The notes under the pieces: generated by a model
Databases searched by the model: none
What the model was told of the DNA's origin: nothing
The model's input: the letters and a program-made list of their open reading frames with translations, nothing else
DNA from: Micromonospora sp. RHAY321
GTDB lineage: Bacteria > Actinomycetota > Actinomycetes > Mycobacteriales > Micromonosporaceae
Assembly: GCF_023896955.1 (NCBI RefSeq)
Contig: NZ_JAMHIW010000002.1
Span: 1-64,000 of the forward strand
Direction: 5' to 3'
Length of the DNA: 64,000 nt
In this document: piece by piece, positions 8,967-17,074 of the stretch
Numbering within the stretch: the stretch's first letter is position 1
Layout: each line of letters opens with the position of its first letter
Program-made: the position numbers and the translations under genes

Positions 8967-9425
8967 GTGAATCTCGCCCACTACCTCGGCCTGCTGCACC
9001 GGGCGCAGGTCAACCTGGCCGACGCGTTCCGGCAGGTCGCCGACGCGCACGCCGAGGAACCCGACGTCCACCACCTCTGCCAGCAGCAGGCGAAGCGCTG
9101 CGACGCGCACGCCGAACAGTTGCACCCGTTCGCCGTCCGCTATTCCGAGGACGCCCCCGACGAACCCGACCGACTGCACTCGCAACTGTTCTCCGGCACC
9201 CGCACCGGCGGCATCGGCCTCCTGCGTGATCTGCAGGACCTGTACCTGATGGCCGCCGAGTGCGACATCGCCTGGACCGTCGTCGGCCAGGCCGCCTACG
9301 GCGCTCGCGACGAGGCCCTGCTGGCCGTCGTCAAGCGGTGCGAGGCCGAGACGGCAATGCAGCTGAAGTGGCTGCGTACCAGGATGAAACAGTCCGCTCC
9401 GCAGGCCCTCGTGGTCGCCGACTGA
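8967..9425 (+). CDS. Ferritin-like helical protein coupled to the Mo enzyme
   Basis: A 152-residue all-helical protein starting at GTG behind GGAAGGAA, only 3 bp after the molybdopterin oxidoreductase stop, so translational coupling is likely. The pattern of helices with E/H pairs (DAHAEEPDVHHLC, AKRCDAHAEQLH, AAECDIAW, KRCEAETAMQLKW) resembles a four-helix ferritin-like bundle. I cannot place definite di-iron ligands. Its fixed position suggests a subunit or chaperone of the unusual Mo enzyme, perhaps replacing the missing iron-sulfur electron path; that is inference. No signal peptide. Confidence 0.65.
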   Translation: MNLAHYLGLLHRAQVNLADAFRQVADAHAEEPDVHHLCQQQAKRCDAHAEQLHPFAVRYSEDAPDEPDRLHSQLFSGTRTGGIGLLRDLQDLYLMAAECDIAWTVVGQAAYGARDEALLAVVKRCEAETAMQLKWLRTRMKQSAPQALVVAD

Positions 9426-9445
9426 ACGGCCGTCCCGCCGGGGAG

Positions 9446-9850
9446 CTAGCTGCGGCCCGCCTTGCGGGTGCTGCTGCTGTTCGCCTTCTGGATGGCGTCG
9501 ACCAGGTCGGCCTTGTTCATCTTCGACCGGCCGCGGATGTTGAGCCTCTTCGCCACATCCATCAGGTGTTCCTTGCTGGCGTTCGCATCCACCCCACCGG
9601 CCGTTCTGCCCGCCGATCCGCGCCCGCCGGCTGCCTTCTTGTCGCTCGGGCCCCTCCTGCCGCCGGCCTTGGGCTCCCAGTGGTCGCCCACCTTCTCGAA
9701 GGAGTGCTTGACGGCCGAGAACGCCGTCCGGTGGGCACGCTCGCCTTCGCCGTAGGAGTCGACCGCCGAATCGTGCGCCTTGACGTACGTCTCCTGCGCC
9801 TTCTTCGGCGACCGCTTCAGGGTGCTCGGCATGTCCTCACGCGCTGGCAT
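9446..9850 (-). CDS. ChaB-domain protein with Rho N-terminal domain
   Basis: 134 residues. The N-terminal part (about 6-62) is a ChaB domain: LKRSPKKAQETYVKAHDSAV, then GEGERAHRTAFSAVK and VGDHWEPK. A basic Gly/Lys linker follows, and then a C-terminal Rho-N/SAP-like segment (about 92-125, MDVAKRLNIRGRSKMNKADL). ChaB was named as a cation transport regulator in E. coli, but actinobacterial ChaB/Rho-N fusions are usually regarded as nucleic-acid-associated stress proteins; the biochemical role is uncertain. Of two adjacent ATGs I choose 9850, which has the better distance to GGGAG. It is convergent with the ferritin-like gene (20-bp gap). Confidence 0.85.
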   Translation of the reverse strand: MPAREDMPSTLKRSPKKAQETYVKAHDSAVDSYGEGERAHRTAFSAVKHSFEKVGDHWEPKAGGRRGPSDKKAAGGRGSAGRTAGGVDANASKEHLMDVAKRLNIRGRSKMNKADLVDAIQKANSSSTRKAGRS

Positions 9851-10029
9851 CATCGCTCCCTTCACAGACGTCCCCGAGGAAGTGCCCTACCGCCCGGGCT
9901 GCGAAACGTCGGGCGGCGGCGATCAGGATCGGTCCAGAGTGGTCGATGCGCCACCTATGTGAACGTGTTTTCGGCAGCGCCCTGAGGGAACCGGCGGAGG
10001 AACACAGCACCGAGGCGATGGAGAGAGAC

Positions 10030-10587
10030 ATGGCGGTCGTAGGCGAGGCCCGGGCCGGTGACATGCCGGCGACGATCCGGTTGCCGGGAGTCGTGCTGGG
10101 CGTGGGCCTCGGCGGGTTCGTCGACGGCATCCTGCTGCATCAGCTCCTGCAGTGGCACCACCTGCTCAGCAGCACGAACACGGACAACGTCGGAGTGGCG
10201 TACTACGACCCCAGGACCGTTTCCGGGCTGGAGATGAACACGGTGTGGGACGGCGTCTTCCACACCGTCTGCTGGCTCTCCGTGCTCGTGGGCCTTGCGA
10301 TCCTCTACTCCCGGGTCACCCACCACCGGCGTCGGGTGTGGACGTCGCGGGTGCTGTGGGGCTGGGTGCTGGCCGGTTGGGGTCTGTTCAATCTCGTCGA
10401 AGGCGTGCTGGACCATCACATCCTGGGCATCCACCACGTGCACGGCGGCCCCTACCAGCTGTGGTGGGATCTCGGCTTCCTCGCACTGGGCGCGCTGCTG
10501 CTCGCCGGTGGATACCTTCTCCAGCGCAGCGGACGGGCCTTCGATCCCGAGACCGCCACCACGCGGGAGCGTGGACGGCGCCCCTGA
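10030..10587 (+). CDS. DUF2243 membrane protein
   Basis: A 185-residue membrane protein with four hydrophobic segments (about residues 15-35, 75-95, 108-130, 145-165) and conserved His/Trp signatures (FVDGILLHQLLQWHH, NLVEGVLDHHILGIHHVH) typical of DUF2243. Members of this family regularly sit beside CtaG-type proteins, as here: the next gene starts within the stop codon (TGATG, 1-nt overlap). The many conserved histidines suggest metal (copper or haem) handling, which is inference. Start at ATG 10030 behind GGAGAGAGAC, rather than the longer frame. Confidence 0.9.
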   Translation: MAVVGEARAGDMPATIRLPGVVLGVGLGGFVDGILLHQLLQWHHLLSSTNTDNVGVAYYDPRTVSGLEMNTVWDGVFHTVCWLSVLVGLAILYSRVTHHRRRVWTSRVLWGWVLAGWGLFNLVEGVLDHHILGIHHVHGGPYQLWWDLGFLALGALLLAGGYLLQRSGRAFDPETATTRERGRRP

Positions 10588-11438
10588 TGGATCAGCTCGT
10601 GAGCTCCCCGCACGAGCACGGAGCGGGCAGCAGTGCCGTTCAACTGCTCCTGCCCGCTCTGGCACTGCTCGTGTGTGCCGAGATCTATCTGCAGCTCGCC
10701 CACCGGGCCCGCCGCCGTAACCCCGTGCAGGGCTGGAGCCCGTGGCGGACGGCCAGCTTCATCACGGGGCTCACCCTGCTGGCGACCGCGCTCCTGCCGC
10801 CGATCGCGTCCCTCGCCCACACCGACTTCCGCGGCCACATGGCACAGCACGTGCTCATCGGCATGTACGCCCCGCTCGCCCTCGTCCTGGGCGCCCCGGT
10901 CACGCTGCTGCTGCGCACCGTTGCCCCACGCCGTGGCCGGCAGGTGACCGCCGTCCTGCACAGCCGACCGGTGGTGCTGCTGGCCCATCCGGCGACGGCC
11001 CTGCTGCTGTCCACCGGCAGCCTCGCGCCGCTCTACTTCACCCCGCTGTACAACGCCATCTCGGCCGACTCCACCCTGCACTGGCTGTTGCACGCGCACT
11101 TCCTGCTCTCCGGCTGCCTGTTCGCCTACGTCATCGCCGGGCCGGACCCGGCACCCGCGCGTTCGGGGGTCCCGACCCGCCTCGTCTATCTCGGCTGCGC
11201 CATCGCCGGCCACTCCGTCGTCTCACAGCTGATGTACGGCGGGTTCTGGATCGACATCCACGCCCCGATCCGTCAGGTCCAGGGCGGCGCGGAGATCATG
11301 TACTACGGCGGTGACATCGCCGAACTCCTTCTCGCAGCCGCCCTCGTCGCGACCTGGCGCCCGGAGCGGCGGACTCCGCCGCAGGTTCAAAGGATCGGGC
11401 GTCCGCCGGTGACGGCGATGCGGGCGCCGGAGACGTAG
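10587..11438 (+). CDS. Cytochrome c oxidase assembly protein, CtaG family
   Basis: A 283-residue integral membrane protein with about six hydrophobic segments. It carries CtaG/CaaG (DUF1404-like) signatures such as DFRGHMAQHVLIGMYAPLAL, HWLLHAHFLLSGCLF and GGDIAELLLAAAL. CtaG proteins assist copper delivery to the CuB centre of cytochrome oxidase. It overlaps the DUF2243 gene by one base, so the two form an operon. The 3' end overlaps the convergent SDR gene by 52 bp. No oxidase subunits are nearby, so this is likely an accessory copy. Confidence 0.9.
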   Translation: MDQLVSSPHEHGAGSSAVQLLLPALALLVCAEIYLQLAHRARRRNPVQGWSPWRTASFITGLTLLATALLPPIASLAHTDFRGHMAQHVLIGMYAPLALVLGAPVTLLLRTVAPRRGRQVTAVLHSRPVVLLAHPATALLLSTGSLAPLYFTPLYNAISADSTLHWLLHAHFLLSGCLFAYVIAGPDPAPARSGVPTRLVYLGCAIAGHSVVSQLMYGGFWIDIHAPIRQVQGGAEIMYYGGDIAELLLAAALVATWRPERRTPPQVQRIGRPPVTAMRAPET

Positions 11439-12226
11439 CTGGCCTCGTCGGAGGCGAGCATGACGTACACCGGAGCCAGTTCCGCCGGTTGGGCCGGCCG
11501 CCCCAACGGCACCTGTGTGCCGAAGCTCTTCACCTGCTCCGGCGGCATCGTGCTCGGTATGAGGGGTGTCCACACAGGCCCGGGCGCCACGCTGTTGGCG
11601 CGGATGCCTCTGGCCGCCAGCAACTGCGCCAGAGCGGCGGCCATGTTGGCGATACCGGCCTTGGTGGCGTCGTACGGCAGCAGTTGGGGGTTGGGGCTGT
11701 CGGAGTTGACCGACGTGGTGCCGATGATCGAGGCGCCGGGGCGCATGTGCGGTACGGCCGCCTTGGCCAGGTGGAAGAACGCACTGATGTTGATCGCCAG
11801 GGTGCGGTCCCACTCCTCGTCGGGGATCTCCTCCAGCGTTTCGTGTGTCATCTGGAAGGCGGCGTTGTTGACCAGCACGTCGACGCGCCCGAACTCCTGC
11901 ACCGCCCGGTCGATGATCGCCCGGCAGTGCGCCGGGTCGGCCACGTCGCCCGGCATCAGGACGCTTCGACGGCCCGCCTGCTCCACCCAGCGGGCCGTCT
12001 CGCGCGCGTCGTCGTCCTCGTCGAGGTAGCTGATCAGGACGTCGGCGCCCTCACGGGCGTACGCGATGGCCACCGCCCGTCCGATGCCGCTGTCCGCTCC
12101 GGTGATGACCGCCGCCTTGTCGGCCAACCGTCCCGAGCCGCGGTAGGACTCCTCGCCGTGGTCAGGCTGGGGGTCCATGGCGTTGGTGCGCCCCGGCGGC
12201 TGTTGCTGCTGTTCCGGTCTCGTCAT
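11387..12226 (-). CDS. SDR-family oxidoreductase (YghA-like)
   Basis: A 279-residue short-chain dehydrogenase. Residues 1-30 are a Gln/Pro-rich leader, followed by the Rossmann motif TGADSGIG, NNAA at the end of beta-4, and the catalytic Tyr-x3-Lys as YDATK with an upstream Ser (TTSVNSD). The N-terminal extension with PQPDHGEESYRGSG is characteristic of the YghA/glucose-1-dehydrogenase-like stress SDRs (general stress protein 39 group). Probably NADP-dependent reduction of aldehydes or sugars. Start ATG 12226 with GGAGGTGGG upstream. Convergent with and overlapping the CtaG-like gene. Confidence 0.9.
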   Translation of the reverse strand: MTRPEQQQQPPGRTNAMDPQPDHGEESYRGSGRLADKAAVITGADSGIGRAVAIAYAREGADVLISYLDEDDDARETARWVEQAGRRSVLMPGDVADPAHCRAIIDRAVQEFGRVDVLVNNAAFQMTHETLEEIPDEEWDRTLAINISAFFHLAKAAVPHMRPGASIIGTTSVNSDSPNPQLLPYDATKAGIANMAAALAQLLAARGIRANSVAPGPVWTPLIPSTMPPEQVKSFGTQVPLGRPAQPAELAPVYVMLASDEASYVSGARIAVTGGRPIL

Positions 12227-12334
12227 GGACCCACCTCCGCTCATCACGGTAGTTCGAGGATGGGCCGAAAACGCCCTCAAAGTGATGATTGCCCGAGTTG
12301 AGCGTTCAGCGGACGTCGACGGGCCGGACGTGGG

Positions 12335-13486
12335 TCACCGGGCCGTCAACCGGGCCGCCAGCACGGCCCGCAGGTCGTCGATGCCGGCGCCGGTCAGCGC
12401 CGAGACCGCGACCGCGTCCGGGTAGACGCGTTGCAGCGCGAGCACCGACTCCGGCGGCGCTACGTCGATCTTGTTGAGCACCAGCAGCTCGGGAACCTCG
12501 CCGGCGCCGATCTCGTGCAGCACCCCGTGGACGGTGGTGATCTGGTCGAGGGCGTCCGGGGCGGAGGCGTCGACCACGTGCATCGTCAGGTCGCTACGGG
12601 TCACCTCCTCCAGCGTCGAGCGGAACGCGTCCACCAGTTGGTGGGGCAGGTGACGGACGAAGCCGACGGTGTCGACGACCGTGTAGGTGAGCTGGCCGGT
12701 GCTGATCCGGCGCACGGTCGGGTCGAGGGTGGCGAACAGCACGTCCTGCACCTGCGCGTCCGCGCCGGTGAGCCGGTTCAGCAGGGCCGACTTGCCGGCG
12801 TTGGTGTAGCCGGTGATCGACACCGAGGGCACCTGGTTGCGGGCGCGTCGACCTCGGGTCCGCTCGCGCCTCCGCGCCAGCTCGGAGGCGCTGCGCCGCA
12901 GCCGGGTGGCCCGCTGGCGCAGCGTCCGCCGCTGGGTCTCCAACCGCATCTCACCGGGGCCCCGCACACCCATCCCGGCGCCGCCGGCCATCCGGCCGCC
13001 ACCAACCCGGGACATCCCCCGGCCGTCGCCCCGCAACCGGGGCAACTGGTACGCGATCTGCGCCAGCTCCACCTGCACCCGACCCTCGCTGGTACGCGCG
13101 TGCTCGGCGAAGATGTCGAGGATCAGCGCGGTGCGGTCGACGACCCGGACTCCGACCCGCTCCTCCAGGTTGCGCACCTGCCCGGGGGAGAGCTCGCCGT
13201 CGGCGATCACCACGTCCGCGTGCGCGCGTTCGGCCAGCTCGGCCAGCTCGTCGACCTTCCCAGAGCCGACATAGGTGGCGGAATCGGGCCTGCTGCGGTT
13301 CTGTACCACCGCGTCGGCGACCGTCAGACCGTCGGTGTCGGCCAACCGGCGCAGCTCGGCCAGCGAGGTGTCGGTGCCGGGCCCGCTGTCGCCCGACCCG
13401 TCCTCCTGACGCACCGCCACCAGCACCGCCGTCGGGCGCTCTCCTGGCGTGCCGACCCCGGAGCCCAACAACCACGAACCGGCCAT
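12335..13486 (-). CDS. hflX: HflX-family GTPase (probable paralogue)
   Basis: A 383-residue GTPase with the HflX N-terminal domain (about residues 45-200, including YVGSGKVDEL and the Gly-rich GGGRMAGGAGMGVRGPGE loop) and a G domain: P-loop GYTNAGKS (226-233), DTVGF (272-276), NKID (338-341). HflX binds the 50S subunit and splits or rescues stalled ribosomes during stress. The N-terminus is short (starts MAGSWLLGSG) and the gene is not beside miaA/dapF/lexA, where the housekeeping actinobacterial copy usually lies, so this may be a second, stress or antibiotic-related HflX (inference). Start ATG behind GAGGTGGACG. Confidence 0.92.
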   Translation of the reverse strand: MAGSWLLGSGVGTPGERPTAVLVAVRQEDGSGDSGPGTDTSLAELRRLADTDGLTVADAVVQNRSRPDSATYVGSGKVDELAELAERAHADVVIADGELSPGQVRNLEERVGVRVVDRTALILDIFAEHARTSEGRVQVELAQIAYQLPRLRGDGRGMSRVGGGRMAGGAGMGVRGPGEMRLETQRRTLRQRATRLRRSASELARRRERTRGRRARNQVPSVSITGYTNAGKSALLNRLTGADAQVQDVLFATLDPTVRRISTGQLTYTVVDTVGFVRHLPHQLVDAFRSTLEEVTRSDLTMHVVDASAPDALDQITTVHGVLHEIGAGEVPELLVLNKIDVAPPESVLALQRVYPDAVAVSALTGAGIDDLRAVLAARLTAR

Positions 13487-13619
13487 CGTCCACCTCACCT
13501 CGTCTCGGTGCCTCCACCTACCCGAAGGGCGATCGGACATGCCGACGGTCGTCCGTCGGGACCCGAGCTGGAGGGTCCGCGGTGAACAGCGAGGTCGTGA
13601 GGTGCGGGTACGGCGCGGA

Positions 13620-14417
13620 TCAGGGCTTGCGAGCCACCGCGCCGTACGCGTCGATCCCCTGCGCGTCGGGCTCGTCCGGACGCCACAGCGGGATCGGCAC
13701 CAGCCCGGGCTCCACCATCGTCAGCCCTTCGAAGCAGCTGGCCAGATCCTGCGGGCTGCGCAGGATGTACGGAACGCCTCCGCTCTCCGCCAGCCGCGCG
13801 GCACCGGAGACCACCGCCGGGCTGGTGTCGGTGCCGTCCCACAGCACGAGGTGGCTGCCGGACGTGGTGGCGTTCATCGTCTGGTGGACGATCGAGCGCA
13901 CGACGTCCAGGTCAGGCTCGTAGCCCATCACGCCCATGTACATGACGGCGATGGGCTGGCGGAAGTCCAACGTCTCCGCCGCCGCGGTGAGGATCTTCTC
14001 CGGGTCGTGGTAGTCGGCGGGCACGTAGTTGGTGACGCCCTGGGACGTCGTGTTGGCCAGCAGCGCCCGGGCGTGCACGAGCACCATCGGGTCGTTGTCC
14101 ACGTAGACGATGCGCGACTCGGGCGCGATCTCCTGGGCGACCGCGTGGGTGTTCTGCATGGTGGGCAGGCCGGTGCCGATGTCCAGGAACTGGCGGATGC
14201 CCGCCTCTGCGGCCAGGAAGCGTACGGCCCGCACCAGGAACCGGCGGGACTGCTGCGCCATGACGACGATCTCCGGGTAGACCTCGGCGACGCCGTCACC
14301 GGCTGCCCGGTCGGACTGGAAGTTGTCCTTGCCGCCCATCCAGTAGTTCCAGATCCGTGCCGCGTGCGGCACCTCGGGCTGGAGTTTCGCGGCGAGTTCG
14401 GAATCCGGGCCGGCCAT
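13620..14417 (-). CDS. DUF574 SAM-dependent methyltransferase
   Basis: A 265-residue protein of the DUF574/Methyltransf_19 family, which is greatly expanded in actinomycetes. It has the N-terminal ARIWNYWMGGKDNF signature, the SAM-binding LDIGTGLPT loop (about residue 75) and the acidic YVDNDPMV at the end of beta-2. Substrates are unknown for nearly all members. Start ATG with GGGAG six bases upstream. Standalone on the minus strand between hflX and the SigJ-type factor. Confidence 0.9.
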   Translation of the reverse strand: MAGPDSELAAKLQPEVPHAARIWNYWMGGKDNFQSDRAAGDGVAEVYPEIVVMAQQSRRFLVRAVRFLAAEAGIRQFLDIGTGLPTMQNTHAVAQEIAPESRIVYVDNDPMVLVHARALLANTTSQGVTNYVPADYHDPEKILTAAAETLDFRQPIAVMYMGVMGYEPDLDVVRSIVHQTMNATTSGSHLVLWDGTDTSPAVVSGAARLAESGGVPYILRSPQDLASCFEGLTMVEPGLVPIPLWRPDEPDAQGIDAYGAVARKP

Positions 14418-14547
14418 GCCAGGCTCCCATCGAGGAGGGTGATCGGTGTGGATCATTGCTGCGGTATGACCGGCATCGTACCCGTGGCATCCACTGTCGA
14501 CGGACCGCCCGGGCCCGATCGGCTCTTGCCGGCTCAGCCCGGGCTAC

Positions 14548-15474
14548 TCAGCGGCGCAGGCTGGTCGCGCACCGCATGTGCGACAGCTTCGCGGGGTTGC
14601 GCACGGCGTAGAGGCCGGTGATGAGGCCGTCGTCCATACGCAGCGCCAGGACGGTGTCGATCTCGCCGTCGAGCCGGAGGACCAGTGCCGGGTAGCCGTT
14701 GACCTGGGCCGGCTGTATCGACATGGCCGCGATCCTGACCTGCCGGGTGGCCAGCAGTCGGGCTACCTTGTCGGCCCCCGCGACGGGCCGCAGGATCGCC
14801 TGTTTGACACCACCGCCGTCACCCAGGAGCACGACGTCCGGCGCGAGGATGTCCAGCAGGCCCTGCATGTCGCCGGTCTGCACCGCCCGCTGGAACGCCT
14901 CCAGCGCACGTCGGGTCTCGGCTGGGGAAACGGCCGCACGCGGCCGGCGCGCGGCGACGTGGACCCGTGCCCGCCGGGCGATCTGGCGGACCGCCGCCCG
15001 GCTCTTGTCGACCGCTTCGGCGATCTCGTCGTAGGACAGGTCGAACACCTCGCGCAGTACGAACACCGCCCGCTCGGTCGGGGCGAGCGTCTCCAGCACC
15101 AGCAGCATCGCCATCGACACGTTCTCGGCCAACTCGACGTCGTCGGCGACGTCGGGCGTGGTCAACAGCGGCTCGGGCAGCCAGGAGCCGACGTAGGACT
15201 CCTTGCGGCGGCCGAGCGTCCGCAGCCGGTTGAGGGACTGGCGGGTGACGATCCGTACCAGGTAGGCGCGCTGGTCCCGCACCGTGTCGAGGTCGACGTC
15301 CGCCCACCTCAGCCAGGTCTCCTGGAGGACGTCCTCAGCGTCGGCGGCCGAGCCGAGCATCTCGTACGCGACGGTGAAGAGCAGGTTGCGGTGGGTGACG
15401 AACGCTTCGGTGGGTTCCTGAGGGCGATCGGCGCTCATGGCCGCGCTCCCGGCATCCGGAATGTGGCTGGCCAT
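14548..15474 (-). CDS. ECF RNA polymerase sigma factor, SigJ type with SnoaL-like C-terminus
   Basis: 308 residues. Sigma region 2 lies at about 25-90 (YEMLGSAADAEDVLQETWLRW), region 4 at about 125-175 (FVLREVFDLSYDEIAEAV), and then a SnoaL/NTF2-like domain (about 190-300) typical of the SigJ (ECF41-like) group, where the C-terminal domain replaces an anti-sigma factor. Start ATG 15474 behind GGAG; an internal ATG at 15438 is the alternative. A DoxX-family gene is divergent, 197 bp away. ECF41-type sigma factors commonly control an adjacent DoxX or carboxymuconolactone-decarboxylase-like gene, so the intergenic region probably holds its target promoter. Confidence 0.92.
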   Translation of the reverse strand: MASHIPDAGSAAMSADRPQEPTEAFVTHRNLLFTVAYEMLGSAADAEDVLQETWLRWADVDLDTVRDQRAYLVRIVTRQSLNRLRTLGRRKESYVGSWLPEPLLTTPDVADDVELAENVSMAMLLVLETLAPTERAVFVLREVFDLSYDEIAEAVDKSRAAVRQIARRARVHVAARRPRAAVSPAETRRALEAFQRAVQTGDMQGLLDILAPDVVLLGDGGGVKQAILRPVAGADKVARLLATRQVRIAAMSIQPAQVNGYPALVLRLDGEIDTVLALRMDDGLITGLYAVRNPAKLSHMRCATSLRR

Positions 15475-15671
15475 GGATGGCTCCTGTCTCCTCGATCGCG
15501 ACCGTCGCTCAGCAGACACCGGTCCACCAGATTCTGTGACACCGGGCCCTGTGTGGCGGGCGTCACCTGGCGGAGCTGTCACAGGGATCGAGGCGGCGAC
15601 ATCTTCTGTGCGAGTCCGATCGCGGCCCTGGTTCCGGGCCAGCGTCGCCAACACGTCGTAGGGAGAACCAG

Positions 15672-16055
15672 GTGAACCTCGCTCTGTGGACCGCTGCCGG
15701 ACTGCTGGCCGCCGTCGCCCTGCTCGGTGGCATCAGCAAGACCTTCGTGCCCAAGGAGAAGCTGGCCGAGGCCCCCGGCGGGGGATGGACGGCACACGCC
15801 AGCGTCGGCTTCGTCAAGACCCTCGGGGTCCTCGAACTCCTGGCCGCGGCCGGCCTGATCCTGCCGGCCGCGCTCGACATCGCACCGGTGCTGGTGCCGG
15901 TGACCGCCGTCTGCTGGGTGCTGCTGATGGTCGGCGCGATGATCGCCCATCTCCGTGCCGGCGACGCCCGGTTCATCGTGCTGAACCTGCTGTACCTCTG
16001 CCTGGCCGCCTACGTCGCCTGGGGCCGGTTCGGACCTGAGGCCTTCACCGGCTGA
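15672..16055 (+). CDS. DoxX-family membrane protein
   Basis: A 127-residue protein with four transmembrane segments (about 3-20, 45-68, 72-92, 98-116) matching DoxX-like small membrane proteins. Start is GTG behind GGGAGAACCAG. It is divergent from the SigJ-type sigma gene and likely its target. DoxX-like proteins are linked to redox stress in mycobacteria, but the reaction is not established. Confidence 0.85.
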   Translation: MNLALWTAAGLLAAVALLGGISKTFVPKEKLAEAPGGGWTAHASVGFVKTLGVLELLAAAGLILPAALDIAPVLVPVTAVCWVLLMVGAMIAHLRAGDARFIVLNLLYLCLAAYVAWGRFGPEAFTG

Positions 16056-16125
16056 CCGACCCTCGGGCGTGCCACCGCTGGTCAGGCTCGCGGTGGCCAC
16101 GCCAGCCCGTGACATGATTGCGCCC

Positions 16126-17034
16126 ATGGGAAAGCAGCAGGACGTCGGCGGGCCCGACCGTCACAACGGGTCAGGTTCCACCGCCTACCGGGAGATCGGT
16201 GGCGGCGCCGACGCACGGCTCGCCCTCGCGCAGGATCCGGCAACGCCACAGATGACCCTCTTCGACCTGTCGTCCGACCCGTCGCCGGCGGTCCGCAAGG
16301 CGGTCGCGTCCCGGACCGACGCACCGGCACAGGCACTGCGGCCGCTGACCCGGGACCCTGACCGTCACGTCCGGGAGGCCGTGGCGAAGAACCCCTCGAC
16401 CTCGGTCGCCAACCTCCTGCGTCTCGTCAAGGACGCCGACCGGTGGGTTCGCTGGGCGGTCGCCAGCAACCCGGCCTGCGACGAGTCCGTGCGCCGGGTG
16501 ATGTCAGAGGCACCCGACAAGGAGCTTCGCGGTCTCCTGGCCGAGATGCGGGATTTGGAGCCCGACCTGGCCGCCAGGCTGGTCGACGACGTGTCACCCG
16601 AGGTACGGGAACGACTCGCCAGCCACACCCACGAGCCCGACGTGATCACCGCCCTGCTGGCCGACCGCACCGTCCGTGTCCGCAAGGGGGTCGCCCGCAA
16701 CCCGCGGACCACCGCCGAGCAGCGCAGCGCCCTTGCCCAGGACCCGGTGGTCGACGTCCGTGTCGCACTGGTCCGTGCGCTCGAGTTGGACGAGGCGGAT
16801 CTGGAGCGGCTCGTCGACGACCGCTCGGTGCAGGTCCGAGTGGCGATGGCCAAGTCCGAGGTCGTCCCGGCGCACATCCGGCGGGCCCTGGAGCGCGACC
16901 CCGACGACATGGTGGCCAGCGCGGCGCGGGACTTCCGCCCCGGGTCCGGCAGTTCCCCGGTGGTACGGGCTCCACGCGTCGGTCACCGGCGCCCCGGGAG
17001 CGGCCCGGGCCGACCGGGTGGCGCCGCGCGCTGA
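16126..17034 (+). CDS. Helical-repeat protein (leucine-rich-repeat variant / HEAT-like)
   Basis: A 302-residue protein made of roughly ten repeats of about 22-24 residues with the pattern DP-x-VR-AVA-x(N/S)P-T (for example DPDRHVREAVAKNPST, DADRWVRWAVASNPAC, DRTVRVRKGVARNPRT). This is the LRV/HEAT-like helical solenoid fold, normally a protein-protein interaction scaffold. The last 35 residues are basic and Gly/Pro-rich. No catalytic motif. Start at ATG 16126 because the upstream extension is not repeat-like. Partner unknown. Confidence 0.8.
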   Translation: MGKQQDVGGPDRHNGSGSTAYREIGGGADARLALAQDPATPQMTLFDLSSDPSPAVRKAVASRTDAPAQALRPLTRDPDRHVREAVAKNPSTSVANLLRLVKDADRWVRWAVASNPACDESVRRVMSEAPDKELRGLLAEMRDLEPDLAARLVDDVSPEVRERLASHTHEPDVITALLADRTVRVRKGVARNPRTTAEQRSALAQDPVVDVRVALVRALELDEADLERLVDDRSVQVRVAMAKSEVVPAHIRRALERDPDDMVASAARDFRPGSGSSPVVRAPRVGHRRPGSGPGRPGGAAR

Positions 17035-17074
17035 CGCCACCGCCCACCCTGACTCCTTCACGGGGCGGCACGGC

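Noticed and set aside
6396..9185. Minus-strand open frame of about 930 codons opposite the molybdopterin enzyme
   Set aside because: Antisense shadow with V/G/R-rich translation and no recognisable domain.
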